64,000 nucleotides of DNA from Neofusicoccum parvum. Taxonomy: Eukaryota; Ascomycota; Dothideomycetes; Botryosphaeriales; Botryosphaeriaceae. The DNA lies in NCBI GenBank assembly GCA_020912385.1, contig CP087211.1, positions 2,418,001-2,482,000 on the forward strand. Direction: 5' to 3'. The position numbers were made by a program, and so were the translations under genes. Shown piece by piece: positions 45,075 to 55,573 of this stretch (within the stretch, counting starts at the first letter, position 1; each line of letters starts with the position of its first letter). The notes below the pieces were generated by a model. That model did not search any database. It was given only the letters and a program-made list of their open reading frames with translations, and was not told the origin of the DNA.

Positions 45075-46178
45075 TTACTTTGATATCCTGCTGCCCTGCT
45101 CATCCCACTCGATCTTCTTCCCCGTCCTCAGACTCTCCTGCAGCGCGGACGCAATGTCCATGCCCTTGACGGCCACGTCCAGCGGGTAGGGCAGCTCCTT
45201 GTCGTCCAGCACGGCGTCGGCGAAGACGCGCAGCTCGGTAACGAAGGCCTTCTCGTAGCGCTCGTAGAAGTCGGGCATGACGTCGTTGCCGATGCCGTTC
45301 GAGTCGGCCGTCACGATCAGGTCGCGGTGCGGGTGCAGGTTGACCTTGAGCGCGCCGTGGGTGCCGATGATCTCGGTGGGGTTGTCGAAGCCGTGGTGCA
45401 TGATGCGGCTGAAGAAGTAGTAGGAGATGGGGGCCACGGCGCCAGGGGCCGGCGGGTACCACTCGACGCAGCCGGTGGCGTTGTCGACGTCGCCGATCTG
45501 GGCGAGCTTGTGGTGGCGGGCGATGGTACCGATGGCGTGGCACGACTTGGGCTTGAGCCCGTTGCCCAGGAAGGAGAAGGTGAGGTCGATGTCGTGGACG
45601 GCCGTGTCGATGAAGATGCCCGGGTTGGCCATGACGTAGCGGTCGTAGAACTCGCTGTCGTCGAACTTGTCGCGCGTCTCGCTGCGCACCACCACGGGCG
45701 CTCCGATCTTGCCGTCGCGGATGGCGGCGGCGGCCTTCATGTACGAGTCGTCGAAGCGGCGCGAGAAGGCCGTCATGACCTTGAGGCGGGCGTGCTCGGG
45801 CTTCGACGCGAAGTCGACGATGGCCTGCGACTCGGCCACCGACATGGACAGCGGCTTCTCGCACAGCACGTGCAGCCCGCGCTTGATGCACTCCAGCACC
45901 TGCTCGTAGTGCACCTTGGTCGTCGACGCGATGATGACGGCCTCGAGCCCGGGCTCGGCGACCAGCTCCTCGAAGGTGCGGTGCACGCTGACGCCGTAGG
46001 GGACGAGGTGCTCGTCCGCCCACTCCAGGTCGGCCGGCGCCGGCGAGCACGCGCACACCAGCTTCGTGCGGTGCACGTTGTGGAGCGCGTTCAGGGCGTG
46101 CTGCCGTCCGATGCGGCCGATGCCGACCACGCCAACGGCAAGCCTGCGGGGCTCGGCTCTCTTGGTGGCCACGGTCAT
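45075..46178 (-). CDS. Gfo/Idh/MocA family oxidoreductase (second copy of the family in the window)
   Basis: A single exon of 367 aa. Rossmann motif GIGRIG is at residues 19-24 and CEKP at 106-109. The conserved HDIDLTFSFLGNG motif, TAFSRRFDDSY, EIIGTHG and the helix VKGMDIASALQESL all parallel the copy at 1677-2930 (HDVDLTLWFLGE, AGYSRRFDASY, EIIGTHG, LKGMEIAWALQHAL). Same fold and probably a related NAD(P)-dependent sugar or inositol substrate. No introns, whereas the copy at 1677 has two. No signal peptide. The substrate is unknown. Confidence 0.88.
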   Translation of the reverse strand: MTVATKRAEPRRLAVGVVGIGRIGRQHALNALHNVHRTKLVCACSPAPADLEWADEHLVPYGVSVHRTFEELVAEPGLEAVIIASTTKVHYEQVLECIKRGLHVLCEKPLSMSVAESQAIVDFASKPEHARLKVMTAFSRRFDDSYMKAAAAIRDGKIGAPVVVRSETRDKFDDSEFYDRYVMANPGIFIDTAVHDIDLTFSFLGNGLKPKSCHAIGTIARHHKLAQIGDVDNATGCVEWYPPAPGAVAPISYYFFSRIMHHGFDNPTEIIGTHGALKVNLHPHRDLIVTADSNGIGNDVMPDFYERYEKAFVTELRVFADAVLDDKELPYPLDVAVKGMDIASALQESLRTGKKIEWDEQGSRISK

Positions 46179-47334
46179 GATGGCGACGGCGGTGACGGTG
46201 TTGGTGTTGGCGAGGATGAGGGCCTATCCGAATGGGGCAGGCGATAGGATGGGGAGTGGCCAATGAGCTGAGCTGGTTGAGCGGGCGGCAGAGGTGTGGG
46301 ACAGTCCTCGAGGGCTGGTGTTGCTAGACCAGTAGAGCGAGCGGCGTCTGATATAGGCGTGGCACCAGACGTCTGAGGGAGCACAGAAGCCATTCCACGC
46401 GCGTCTGCGGCTTTCCACTGGCGGCGACGAGACGGCGCGCGACGGCCCTTGGGCCATGTAGTGGGGTTGATGCAGCTGGTGGTGGACGGCGGGGAACAGC
46501 CGGCCCGGCGCCGAAGAGGTGGCCGGTGGAATCCGGGCGAAGGCGCTGCGCTGGCGGCCAAGAGTAGATGCCCGGAAGGGCAGGTATGGCCCGAGTCGGC
46601 GCGGGTGTTTGGCCACGCTGGCTCCCCGCGCGTCGGCATCGTGCCTTTTGCTGCTGCATCGCCGTTCTGCAGCGCCTTGTCGCCCGGGCCTGCTGCGCCA
46701 GTGCGGTTTCTCATCCGTGGACCGCCGCATGCTCTCTGATCCAGCCTCGCCGTAGCCACCCGCGCGAGGCTCTTTCGTGCGATGCACCACAGCATGCTGT
46801 CTGTATTCAAACTACTACTAAGTTCTCATCCGGACGAGTGCTGCAGAGTAATTAGAGGCAGTGTCTATATCGAGTCGGGTGCTGCGGCCGACCGCTGGCA
46901 CCGAAATGCTCTCAACGTCCATTGAAGCATTCGCTTGTACAGGTGACGGTTGCATCCAGACGAATGCTTTAAGTACTAGTAAATAAGTGGAAGTTGGGCC
47001 CGATCCGTGCTGTTGCGAGGAAGTGTGCTTGTCACACAAGCCTTCGGCTACAGCACCCGAGAGCTCGGTGGCGACCAACGCGGGCAATGTGGCACGTCGT
47101 AGTGTACGGATTACTGCGCGGCGAATGGAGCAGCTGGGGCAGTCTGGCGCGCAGCGATTCCGCCGCGGGGACCTCGGACTTAAGGGCGGAGAGGAAAGTA
47201 TCCACCCCTAATAACAACACGCCCGCCCGGCGGCCTGCTCCTTGGCCTATCACGCGCCGCTCGCGCCCTCGCTGCCTCCATGCGCCGCTTTACGAACCCG
47301 AGTCCGAACAGCCTGACTGCCTCCATCCGATCCC
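46179..47334. other. Divergent intergenic region, oxidoreductase / zinc-cluster gene
   Basis: 1.16 kb between divergent start codons, GC-rich on the left, mixed in the middle. No clear TATA box and no gene. Confidence 0.4.
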
Positions 47335-48996
47335 ATGAGCGGCGCCCCGAGTCCCGCCCCGGCGTGCGACCCCGACCAGAAGCCTCCGCCGCGTCGCCGT
47401 CCGCCGCCGCGCCTGCGCACCAAGACCGGCTGCCTGACCTGTCGCAAGCGCCGCAAGAAGTGCGACGAGCGCAAGCCGAGCTGCCAGACCTGCGCTCGCC
47501 TGCAGCTCGACTGCCGATGGGATGACCCCGATGGCCCGGTCCGCGACCGCCGACTGAGCTGCCACCCGGAGACCCCCAGGCCGTCGCCCCAGCCTGAGCC
47601 CGAGCCCGAGCCCGCCATTGCTGCTGAGCGCCCTGCAGACTCGCCCGCTCCCGGCTCTCGTGCTGTCGTTCTCCGCCGCTCGCCCTCCCCTCCGCGGCTT
47701 CTGTCTGGCCTGTCGCCCTTCTCGTCCGAACGCGACCAGTCGTTGTTCACCTTCTTTAACGCCGAGATCCTGCCTTCCCTCGCCCGCAAGCATGCCGATC
47801 CTGTCTACCGGGATCAGTCCACGCTCTGCTCCATCGCCTACAGCTGCCCCTGGGTGATGAATGCTCTGCTGTCGCTGGCCTGCCACCATCGCTCGTGGCT
47901 GGAGTCGCAAAACGGCGACCCTGCCGTGCCCTACTATGCCAAGGCCGTCCGAGACCTGCGCAAGAACATGAGCACCATGTCGGCTACCGACGATTCCCTT
48001 CTGGTGACCATTACCTTCCTGGGCCTTTTCGAGGAACTGCGCTCCGACAAATTCAGCGAGTCTATGGTCCACTTCAACACGTCTTCGCGCATCCTGAGGA
48101 CACGTATGGCCGAACTGGTGGGCTCGAGCAGCTCTATCAGCCAGGTTGTGTTCCTGAGGCTACACGCCGAGTCCGCCATGTACCATCTTTCCACTCGCGC
48201 CATGTTTTCCGAGAAGCTGCCAGATGAGCGCGAATGGGCCCAGCTGGAGCGATATCTCTCCATGCGTCCAGCCCCTGATGCAACCGACTGGTCCGAGTCT
48301 CCTCTGCTCGGCTCAATTCCTCGGCTGTTCACGTTAATTCTTGAGATAACCCGCCTCAGTCGGAGCGTGCCTCTGGACGAAGCGCACATGAAGAAGGCCC
48401 AGCGATATCTTGACGAAATCCAGGAGAGCAAGATTCGTCTGCAGTCTATCAAAACAAGAGTTTTGGCCGCGAATGCTTCTGCGGAGCCCACACTGGAACT
48501 GGAAATCGCCTGCGTCCCACGGCTGTACATTCTCGCTTTGGAGATATTTTTGTTCAAGATAATGGGCCCGCTTACGACACATGCAATCAACCCAGAAATC
48601 CAGAAGCGCGTCGACGAAGCTCATGTCTTGTTCCATACTGCTCCATTTCAATCCGTTCATGACGAGCTCCGACCCGGCCCAAATCCAGCCTATCCTTTTA
48701 CCGAAAGCAATTGCTGGCCCTTGATGATCATAGGTTGCGCTGCCATCCAGGACGAGCACGTTCAGACACTCAAGAAAATCTTTCTTAACCTTTGGCGAGT
48801 GCGGTACAGCGGATACGTGCGAAAGGTCATCCGCGTGGTCGACGCTGGTTGGAAATCCAATCTTAGATACCGCAACAGCACCAGATCATCCTCTTTGGGA
48901 GAGAACAGGCCTCCGAGGCTTAGAGAAATGGGCCCAATGGACGGGCTGGACATACTCGTTCAAGGGGACAAACTCGCTTGGGATGTCTCCAGCTGA
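47335..48996 (+). CDS. Zn2Cys6 transcription factor with fungal-specific domain
   Basis: A single exon of 553 aa. A GAL4-type cluster at Cys33, 36, 43, 50, 53 and 60 (TGCLTCRKRRKKCDERKPSC) is followed by a Pro/Glu-rich linker (residues about 75-125). A regulatory domain (from SLFTFFNAEILPSLARKH) resembles the Fungal_trans_2 / DUF3468 group, with CPWVMNALLSLACHH and a C-terminal CAAIQDEHVQTLKKIFL segment. Nuclear regulator. Its nearest downstream neighbour is the minus-strand amidase (stop 228 bp away, convergent), so it may control the amidase/transporter pair; that link is only positional. Confidence 0.87.
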   Translation: MSGAPSPAPACDPDQKPPPRRRPPPRLRTKTGCLTCRKRRKKCDERKPSCQTCARLQLDCRWDDPDGPVRDRRLSCHPETPRPSPQPEPEPEPAIAAERPADSPAPGSRAVVLRRSPSPPRLLSGLSPFSSERDQSLFTFFNAEILPSLARKHADPVYRDQSTLCSIAYSCPWVMNALLSLACHHRSWLESQNGDPAVPYYAKAVRDLRKNMSTMSATDDSLLVTITFLGLFEELRSDKFSESMVHFNTSSRILRTRMAELVGSSSSISQVVFLRLHAESAMYHLSTRAMFSEKLPDEREWAQLERYLSMRPAPDATDWSESPLLGSIPRLFTLILEITRLSRSVPLDEAHMKKAQRYLDEIQESKIRLQSIKTRVLAANASAEPTLELEIACVPRLYILALEIFLFKIMGPLTTHAINPEIQKRVDEAHVLFHTAPFQSVHDELRPGPNPAYPFTESNCWPLMIIGCAAIQDEHVQTLKKIFLNLWRVRYSGYVRKVIRVVDAGWKSNLRYRNSTRSSSLGENRPPRLREMGPMDGLDILVQGDKLAWDVSS

Positions 48997-49224
48997 CAAT
49001 TACCGGAAGCGTCCTGGTTTCGCTGATACTGTTCAATTGACGGGACTTTGATGCCGAATTGGGCGGTCCAATACAAGACTCGCTTAGTGAGATACGGAGT
49101 CTATCTGCGAGGGACTTATCAAGTTCGGCTAAGATATCTCGGCCTTATCAAGACATCCGCAGTGACGCTAGGATTCACGCTTCCTACCATCTCTTTCGTC
49201 TCTAGATACTACACTAACTATAGG

Positions 49225-51175
49225 CTACTCTGTCCCATTGAGAATCTCATCAACAATCCTCGCTGCTGCGAGACATTTCTCATCACCGAATCTGGGGGCA
49301 ACGATTTGAACAGCGCGAGGGGCGCCATGGTTGATTTCGGGGATGTCTGCCGGAGTCAGTTTGGGCCAAAAAGTCACCGCGGCAAGAAACACTTACAACT
49401 GGGGCCCTCGTGCGGTTCAAATAACCTTGGCTCCGGATCGAGCTCTTTGGAAGCCTTACCGTAAGGGATGATGCATGCAGGGTACTGTTTGCCATTGTCA
49501 GACATGCGCTATGACAGGTTGTGGATCGTTACTTACATCAAGGAAATTCCAAATCAGCGTGTAGGGCGGCATGCGGTAAGTGTCGTGCGGGACAGCTGTG
49601 TTCTGGGCACCTGGGGACAGGACAATGTCGAGCTTATTCTCCACCCATATCCGACGCCAAGCATCGGTAAAGTGGTGTCTCTGGACGTTCAAACCAGCCA
49701 GTTCATCGATGGTGTAAATGTGCTTTTCACCAGGTGGCGCACCAAGCTTGACCGAGTTGATAGGAGGCTCTCCGGACTTTTGGATATGTTTCATGGAAGT
49801 GTCGAGCGGGTCTATCGAGAACATCTGGAAAGCGAGTCCGTTCGCCTTCGACGCGTTCGTGGCAGGGTCGTGTGGCATTTGGATGATTTCATGCCCAGCT
49901 TTTGCGAGAGCTGCGCTCGCGTCGGCAATTGCACGCTTGACAGGAGGATGGAGCGGGAACACTGGATCTTCGGACAGCACGCCTATTCTCATCGGACGCT
50001 TCCGAAGGTCCTCAAGTGTGCTTCCAGGAGTCGAGATCCACGGTACCGAAAGTGCACCGCTGTCGTAGTCGGCGGGCTTTGCATCGAGCACGGCCTTGAA
50101 GAAAAGCTCCAGGTCTGAGAAGGACGTTGCCAGTGGTCCGGCACATGGCACAATCCCGGGGATGCCATGCAGGGCTGGAGACACTTGGCCGCCGAACGGA
50201 ATTCGATCGGCAGTTGGCTTGAAGCCGTACACACCGCAGCATAGCGAGGGAATGCGGATGGATCCAGCAATGTCGGTGCCAACGCCGAGGAGAGAACCTC
50301 GCAGGGCCACGAGTGCACCTTCGCCGCCGCTTGATCCTCCTGCTGTCAAACTGGTGTTGTGGGGGTTCAGCGTTCTTCCAAAAATGTTGTTCTCTGAGTC
50401 TGCTGTCTGTTTCATGTCAGCATACTCGATGACATCTTCCTCTTGCTTCTGGAATACAATGCTCATTGCATGCACTGGCATCCCGTCTCAGGCCTTCCGC
50501 ACCGGGACCGAATGCTTACCATCATTGTTTGAGGGATGTTTGTCTTGCAGTACAGCACGGCGCCAAGGTCCAGAAGAATCTGAACAAGGGCCGAGTTCTT
50601 GGTTGCCGCCCCGTTGTCCAGAAAAGACACGAATCCGATGGTGGTGTCAACGCCTTTTACGCAGAAGCTGTCTTTGATGCTGATCGGCAGACCGTGGAAC
50701 GGGCCAAACGGCTTCTTCTCGCGTTCCAGGTACTCGTCGAGGAATTTGGCCCTTTCGAGCGCTTGATCGAAGAAAGTCTCCGTCAAGCACGATGTCTGTG
50801 CTGAGGTCAGTGTTCGAGTCACTTCGTGAACGATGAAACCAGGCGACCTACCAGCTGTCCTGCAACCGCTGCTCTCTTCGAAAAAGCGACTGTTGCTGCT
50901 TCCGCTGAAACCTCGCCGCTTCGGAGTTTGCGTAACAGGTCAGACGCCGTGGCAGTTTCGGTAATCTCAAGCTCTTGGCCAGAGAGAACACCGCTTCGGG
51001 AGATTGCGCCAAGCTCTATCAAATTCGTTGCAGCTGTCGCGCTCGCACCGATGGACTTTTTGAACTCGTCTGATAGGCGCCACGCTGCTGGAATGCTCGC
51101 CTGGCATCGTTCGCGTTTGGCGGCCACTCGGAGCTGCCACGGCTGCTCGTTGACTTCGTCTTCGGCTCTGGTCAT
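49225..51175 (-). CDS. Amidase signature family protein (fungal acetamidase-like)
   Basis: Exons 51175-50852, 50795-50520, 50406-49537, 49484-49397 and 49346-49225 (minus strand) join in phase to 559 aa, the usual size. The Ser-cisSer-Lys triad is in place: Lys149 (GLPISIKDSF), Ser225 in the TAGGSSGGEGAL signature and Ser249 (GVGTDIAGSIRIP). The N-terminal helix region and the C-terminal GAPRAVQIVAPRFGDEK segment fit fungal acetamidases. It hydrolyses an amide to acid and ammonia; the substrate is unknown. No signal peptide. Divergent from the MFS gene at 51760 over 584 bp that hold a palindrome, suggesting uptake and hydrolysis of the same compound. A possible TATA element lies at 51242-51247 (minus strand). 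Confidence 0.9.
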
Positions 51176-51759
51176 GTTGGGTCTCTCTGCTCAGTTGGGG
51201 ATGCAATAGGTGTTGGATCACATAACTTTGCACGCAGGCTACTTATATCCCGGACTGTCCATCATCCGCGTGGGGCCGAGCTGGACCCCCGAGACTCGCG
51301 GCCGAATTCCGTCAAAACCGAGGACCAATGCACGCCTCTGTAACCCAATCAGGCGCTTTTGCGCCCCTGATATGAGGGGAGGGAGGCGTTGAGATAGAGT
51401 CCGGCGGCTACTCCGCAGCCGGCTGCCGATGGGATAGTGACATATCTCTTGGTTCGGCGCAAAAGCGCATGATTGGCCCGGCTGCCCATGCTTTCCCGCT
51501 TCGGCAAGGCGTCTCCCCCACGAGTCATATTTGTCGTCACGCCCTCGCACATCTGGGACATTGGAGGCTGAGCCAGACAGATACCGAGCGCGGAAACAGC
51601 GCGCATAGACGTCGCCTCTGCCTTTCCCCGCATTATCAAGATACAGACGAAACGCAGAGATAGAGATTGTTCTCTGCTGCATTTAAGGCGTGGCCACGCC
51701 CATCAACCAGACCCTCCTGTCGCCCAAGCTGGTATCACTTTCGACCCAGCAACACCGTC
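51176..51759. promoter_or_regulatory. Divergent promoter, amidase / MFS transporter
   Basis: 584 bp between start codons. TATAAG on the minus strand at 51247-51242 is 67 bp before the amidase ATG. A perfect 12-bp palindrome GCAGCCGGCTGC lies at 51415-51426, flanked by more CCG/CGG triplets (CCGGCGGCTACTCC to its left). An imperfect hairpin (ATCAGGCGC...GCGCCCCTGAT) lies near 51348-51371. Confidence 0.5.
51415..51426. promoter_or_regulatory. 12-bp palindrome GCAGCCGGCTGC, candidate zinc-cluster site
   Basis: Perfectly self-complementary with CCGG at its centre, near the middle of the amidase/MFS divergent promoter. Zn2Cys6 dimers bind paired CGG/CCG triplets; two such regulators lie within 6 kb. 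Binding is inferred. Confidence 0.4.
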
Positions 51760-53702
51760 ATGGATCCCGAATACGCAAGTGGCCAGCCGAGCTACAATGA
51801 GCAGTTTCCGCCCGGCACGACCCGGATAGAGGACAGCGTGGGTGATGCGGTTTACCTTCGACCATCACCGACATCTGATCCCAATGATCCACTGGTAACT
51901 TTCCGTCGTCTCCACCAGGTCGGGAGCAGAGCTGACAGGTACAACAGAACTGGAGTAAGGGTAGAAAAGCCATGCAGATGGCGTTGCTCAGCTTCTACAC
52001 CATCTTTGTCTTTGCGACTTTGACGGTCGGCGTGCCTCTGTGGGCCGACATCAACATGGAGCTGGGCGTCTCCTTTGACAATCTTACAAACGGCTTCGCA
52101 ACCAATCTTGCTGCCTTGTCTATTGGCTGCTGGATGTTTGTGCCGGTTGCACTGCGCTACGGCCGACGCCCGGTGTACATCCTCACTGCACTCATCCTCT
52201 TCGGAGTGTCCTGCTGGACAGCGAGCATGAAGAGTACTGGGGAGTACTTTGTCACTCAATTCCTGTCTGGCATCGCTGGCGCAGTCAACGAGACTCTTTA
52301 TCAAGTCACGGTAGGTCAGGCAGCCTTCATGACTAGACCCGATCTAACAGTTACGTCTCTGCAGGTTTCCGACCTCTTCTTCATCCACCAGCGCGGCTCC
52401 ATGAACGGGATCTACCTTGTCTGTGTTACTGTTGGTGTACGTGTCAGCCTTGACACCTTGGCTCCTGGCAGGGGCAGCGGAGTTTATTGACTAATGGCAT
52501 GCAGAACTACCTAGCCCCGGTCGCAGCTGGATACGTTGGAGTGTCACAAGGATGGCGGTGGGCATACTGGTGGACTGCCATCTTCACCGGTGCTATCAGC
52601 CTTCTGATGGCCTTCTTTCTTGAAGAGACCCGGTACATTCCTCTCATCGAAGGTGTGGCTGTCCGCAACGAGGACACGGTGGAACTCTCAGAGACACTTG
52701 GCGACATGAAGCCCGACGCTAAGATCGACCCGGTCTCAATGGACAAGAATACTCTCGAGAAAACAGAGACGGCCAAGACCCAACGGCGTCGACTTGTGCC
52801 GATCGACCACAGCATCCCGATGAACTCGTACTGGAAGCGTCATCGGCTCATCAGCGCCAAGACCGATCACAGCCACAACATCCTCCGACACTACTGGCAG
52901 CCGTTCGTCGTCCTGTTCACCTTCCCGGCCATCGCCTTCACCGCGTTCCAGTATGGCATCGCCATCTCCTGTCTGTCCATCCTGGCCACAACGCAGTCCC
53001 TGCTGTACGTCCAGCCACCGTACCTCTTCTCCTCGGTCGGCGTCGGCAACATGAACCTGCCTCCGGCCATCGGCTCCATCCTCGGGGCCTTTTTCGGAGG
53101 ATTCCTCGTCGACAAGTGCATCCTGTTCTTCGCCAAGCGGAAGGGCGGCATCTACGACCCGGAGATGCGGTTGTACATGTACTTCATCCCCGGCCTGATG
53201 ATCCCTTTTGGCATCCTGCTTTACGGGTTGACCATCGCGAAGGTAAGTCTCCGTTCTCCAGACCGGTTAGTGCATGCCTAACGCGTCGCAACCAGGGCAT
53301 GCCGTGGATCAGCAACGCCATGGGCGCGGCCTTCATCGGCTTCGGGGTCGGCGGCGTCGGCGACATCACCCTCACCTACGCGCAGGACTCGTACACGGAC
53401 GTAAGTGTCTTTCCCCCTTCCCCTCCAACACCGTGCTGACACAGACGTAACAGATCGTCGGCGACGCCTTCGTCGCCGTCGCCATGATCCGCAACCTCCT
53501 CGCCATGGCCCTGGTCTTCGCCCTGCCCCCCTGGCTCAAGAACATGGGCACCTACGACATGTTCACGCTGTTGGGCTGCCTGACGCTGACGCTGAGCTTG
53601 ACGGCGGTGCCGATGCTCATCTGGGGCCGGACGTGGCGGAAGGGGTGCGCGGACAAGTATCGGTACTATGCCGCGAGGCAGTATAGTCCGAGGAGTGCAT
53701 GA
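51760..53702 (+). CDS. Major facilitator superfamily transporter (fungal DHA1/Hol1-like)
   Basis: Six exons (51760-51894, 51948-52310, 52365-52436, 52505-53242, 53296-53400, 53454-53702) give 553 aa. The cytosolic N-terminus ends in DPNDPLNWSKGRK, the usual entry to helix 1 of these fungal carriers. Helices follow, with the RYGRRPVYILTALIL loop of the MFS A-motif after helix 2. A long charged central loop follows YVGVSQGWRWAYWWTAIF, containing EETRYIP and a Lys/Arg-rich stretch. Twelve helices are likely, in the plasma membrane. The substrate is unknown; it is divergently paired with an amidase, so an amide or its product is a reasonable guess. Confidence 0.88.
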
Positions 53703-54018
53703 AGGGAGCGTGCAGGGCGGGCGTTTGGAAATTTGTCTACGGGTTGGTTGGGTTGGGTTAGGTTGTGTATGGTCGTACGATGAATATGATCCTGTCTAGT
53801 AAGCAGACACCGCGTTCTCGACCTAATCAGGCAACGTTCCCGTGCCCCGCCGTCGTTCCTGATAAAGCATCCGTCTTGCATCATAAGCAAAGCCGACCCC
53901 ACCACGTGCGCGTATTGGAGTATAAAACCAATCCTTCAGCCCTCCGGTTTCCCCAGAGCACCTCTCAACTCCCACGCCGACCCACAAACATCCCCCACAG
54001 CACAAACAGCAACGCAAC
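53703..54018. promoter_or_regulatory. Promoter of the SDR gene
   Basis: TATAAAA at 53921-53927 is 92 bp before the ATG. A CACGTG E-box at 53903-53908 lies just upstream of it. A short CA-rich leader follows. Confidence 0.5.
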
Positions 54019-55203
54019 ATGCCTCCCGACTCGGTTCTCCCGCCCGACTCCCTCGTCCTGGTCACCGGGGCCAACGGCTTCATCGGCTCCCACGTCGCCA
54101 ACCAGCTTCTGGCGGCCGGGCTCCGGGTGCGCGGCACGGTCCGCGACGTGACCAAGCACGCGTGGCTGCAGCGGCTCTTCGACGGCGCCCACGGGCCCGG
54201 GCGGTTCTCGCTGGCGGCGGTGCCGGACATGGCGGCGGACGGGGCGTTCGCGGGCGCGGTGCGCGGCTGCGCGGCCGTCGCGCACGTCGCGTCCGTCATG
54301 GGCGACGACTCGCCCGACCCGCACGACGTGGTGCCGGTGGTGGTCCAGGGCGCGCTCGAGGCGCTGCGCGCGGCGGCGCAAGAGGAGAGTGTGCGCCGCT
54401 TCGTCTACACCAGCAGCAGCACTGCCGCCTACACCCCCAAGCCGGACCAGGGGATCGACGTGGATGAGGGGACGTGGAACGACGAGGTCGTTGCGGAGGC
54501 GTGGGCGCCGCCGCCGTACGAGCCGCTGCGCACCATCAAGGTGTACGGCGCCAGCAAGACGGAGGCGGAGCGCGCGGTGTGGCGGTGGGTGCGGGAGGAG
54601 AAGCCCCGGTTCACGGTGAACGCGGGTATGTGCGGTCGGCCTGTTCTTTTTTCTGGTGGGCCGTCTTGCTGATGCTTGTCGGGTGTGTTCGCAGTGCTGC
54701 CGAACGTGAACTTCGGCCGGAGCCTCGACCCCGAGAACCAGGGCCATCCGACCACGTCGGCGTGGGCGGTCGCCCTGGCCACCGGCGTGCTGCTCGAGCG
54801 TGCGTGGCACACGGTGAAGCCGCGTGAGTTTGCCCCCCGTCCCCCGCTCTTGCGCTGCCCGGAGGAGCTGGAGGCTGACCTTTTTTTTTTCGCGCCCGCA
54901 GAGTACTACGTCAACGTCGAAGACACGGCGCTCCTCCACGTTGCTGCATTGACCAGACCGGATCTCGAGAACCGGCGCATCTTCGCCTTTGCCGGTGAGT
55001 TCAACTGGAACACCCTGCTGCGCGCCCTGCGCAAGCTCTACCCGGAGAGGACGTTCGTGGAGGAGAGGGACGGCCTGGGCCATGATCTGAGCAGGATCCA
55101 CGGCGCGGCGAGGGCGGAGGAGATCCTGAAGGAAATGGGAAGGCCGGGGTGGAAGAGTTTGGAGGAGAGCTTGAAGGAGAACTTGGAGGATCTGGGGTGG
55201 TGA
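54019..55203 (+). CDS. Extended short-chain dehydrogenase/reductase (aldehyde/ketone reductase, Gre2/DFR-like)
   Basis: Exons 54019-54625, 54695-54823 and 54902-55203 give 345 aa. The NAD(P) motif VTGANGFIG lies at residues 15-23, catalytic Ser in YTSSSTAAY (130-138), and YGASK places Tyr176 and Lys180 in the YxxxK motif. The PNVNFGRSLDPENQGHP segment after the active site is typical of the dihydroflavonol-reductase-like extended SDRs, including yeast Gre2 carbonyl reductase. Cytosolic NADPH-dependent reductase; substrate unknown. It follows the MFS gene on the same strand by 316 bp with its own TATA box. Confidence 0.87.
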
Positions 55204-55573
55204 ACGGCTCGGAGCTGGAATCGAAAGCTCTCTTTCATTCCGTTTCTGGATTTACCTTTCACAAAGAGGGAACGATCATGCCGGTTTGCGTCTGGATGCC
55301 ATGACTGGTTGCCTGTTCGTGGCCACAGCTGGCATGCTGGGCACATGCGGAAGGCGCACGAAGGGTCCACGCGTCCACACCTGCTCGCATGTTTCTGCTA
55401 CAATCCATCCTCCTCCCGGTCTCGACATTGGCCAAAGTCTGTTCATCATCAGCGTGTATAGAACTGCCCTTCGACCTCTCACCCCACAAGATTCTTCTTC
55501 CGTGATCACTACAAACGACTTCCTTCGCCTCCACGGCGGAAAAGATCTACACCTGAAACCAGCCCTCACCATC
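55204..55573. other. Intergenic: SDR 3' end and promoter of the small membrane protein
   Basis: No gene supported; a C-rich leader precedes the ATG at 55574. Confidence 0.4.

Noticed and set aside
45100..46263. 387-codon minus-strand frame overlapping the second oxidoreductase
   Set aside because: Arg/His/Pro-rich out-of-frame reading of the real gene.
49346..49397. Apparent frameshift near the amidase C-terminus
   Set aside because: On re-reading the bases, exon 4 ends in phase 1 and joins exon 5 as TAC, keeping the GAPRAVQIVAPRF segment in frame.
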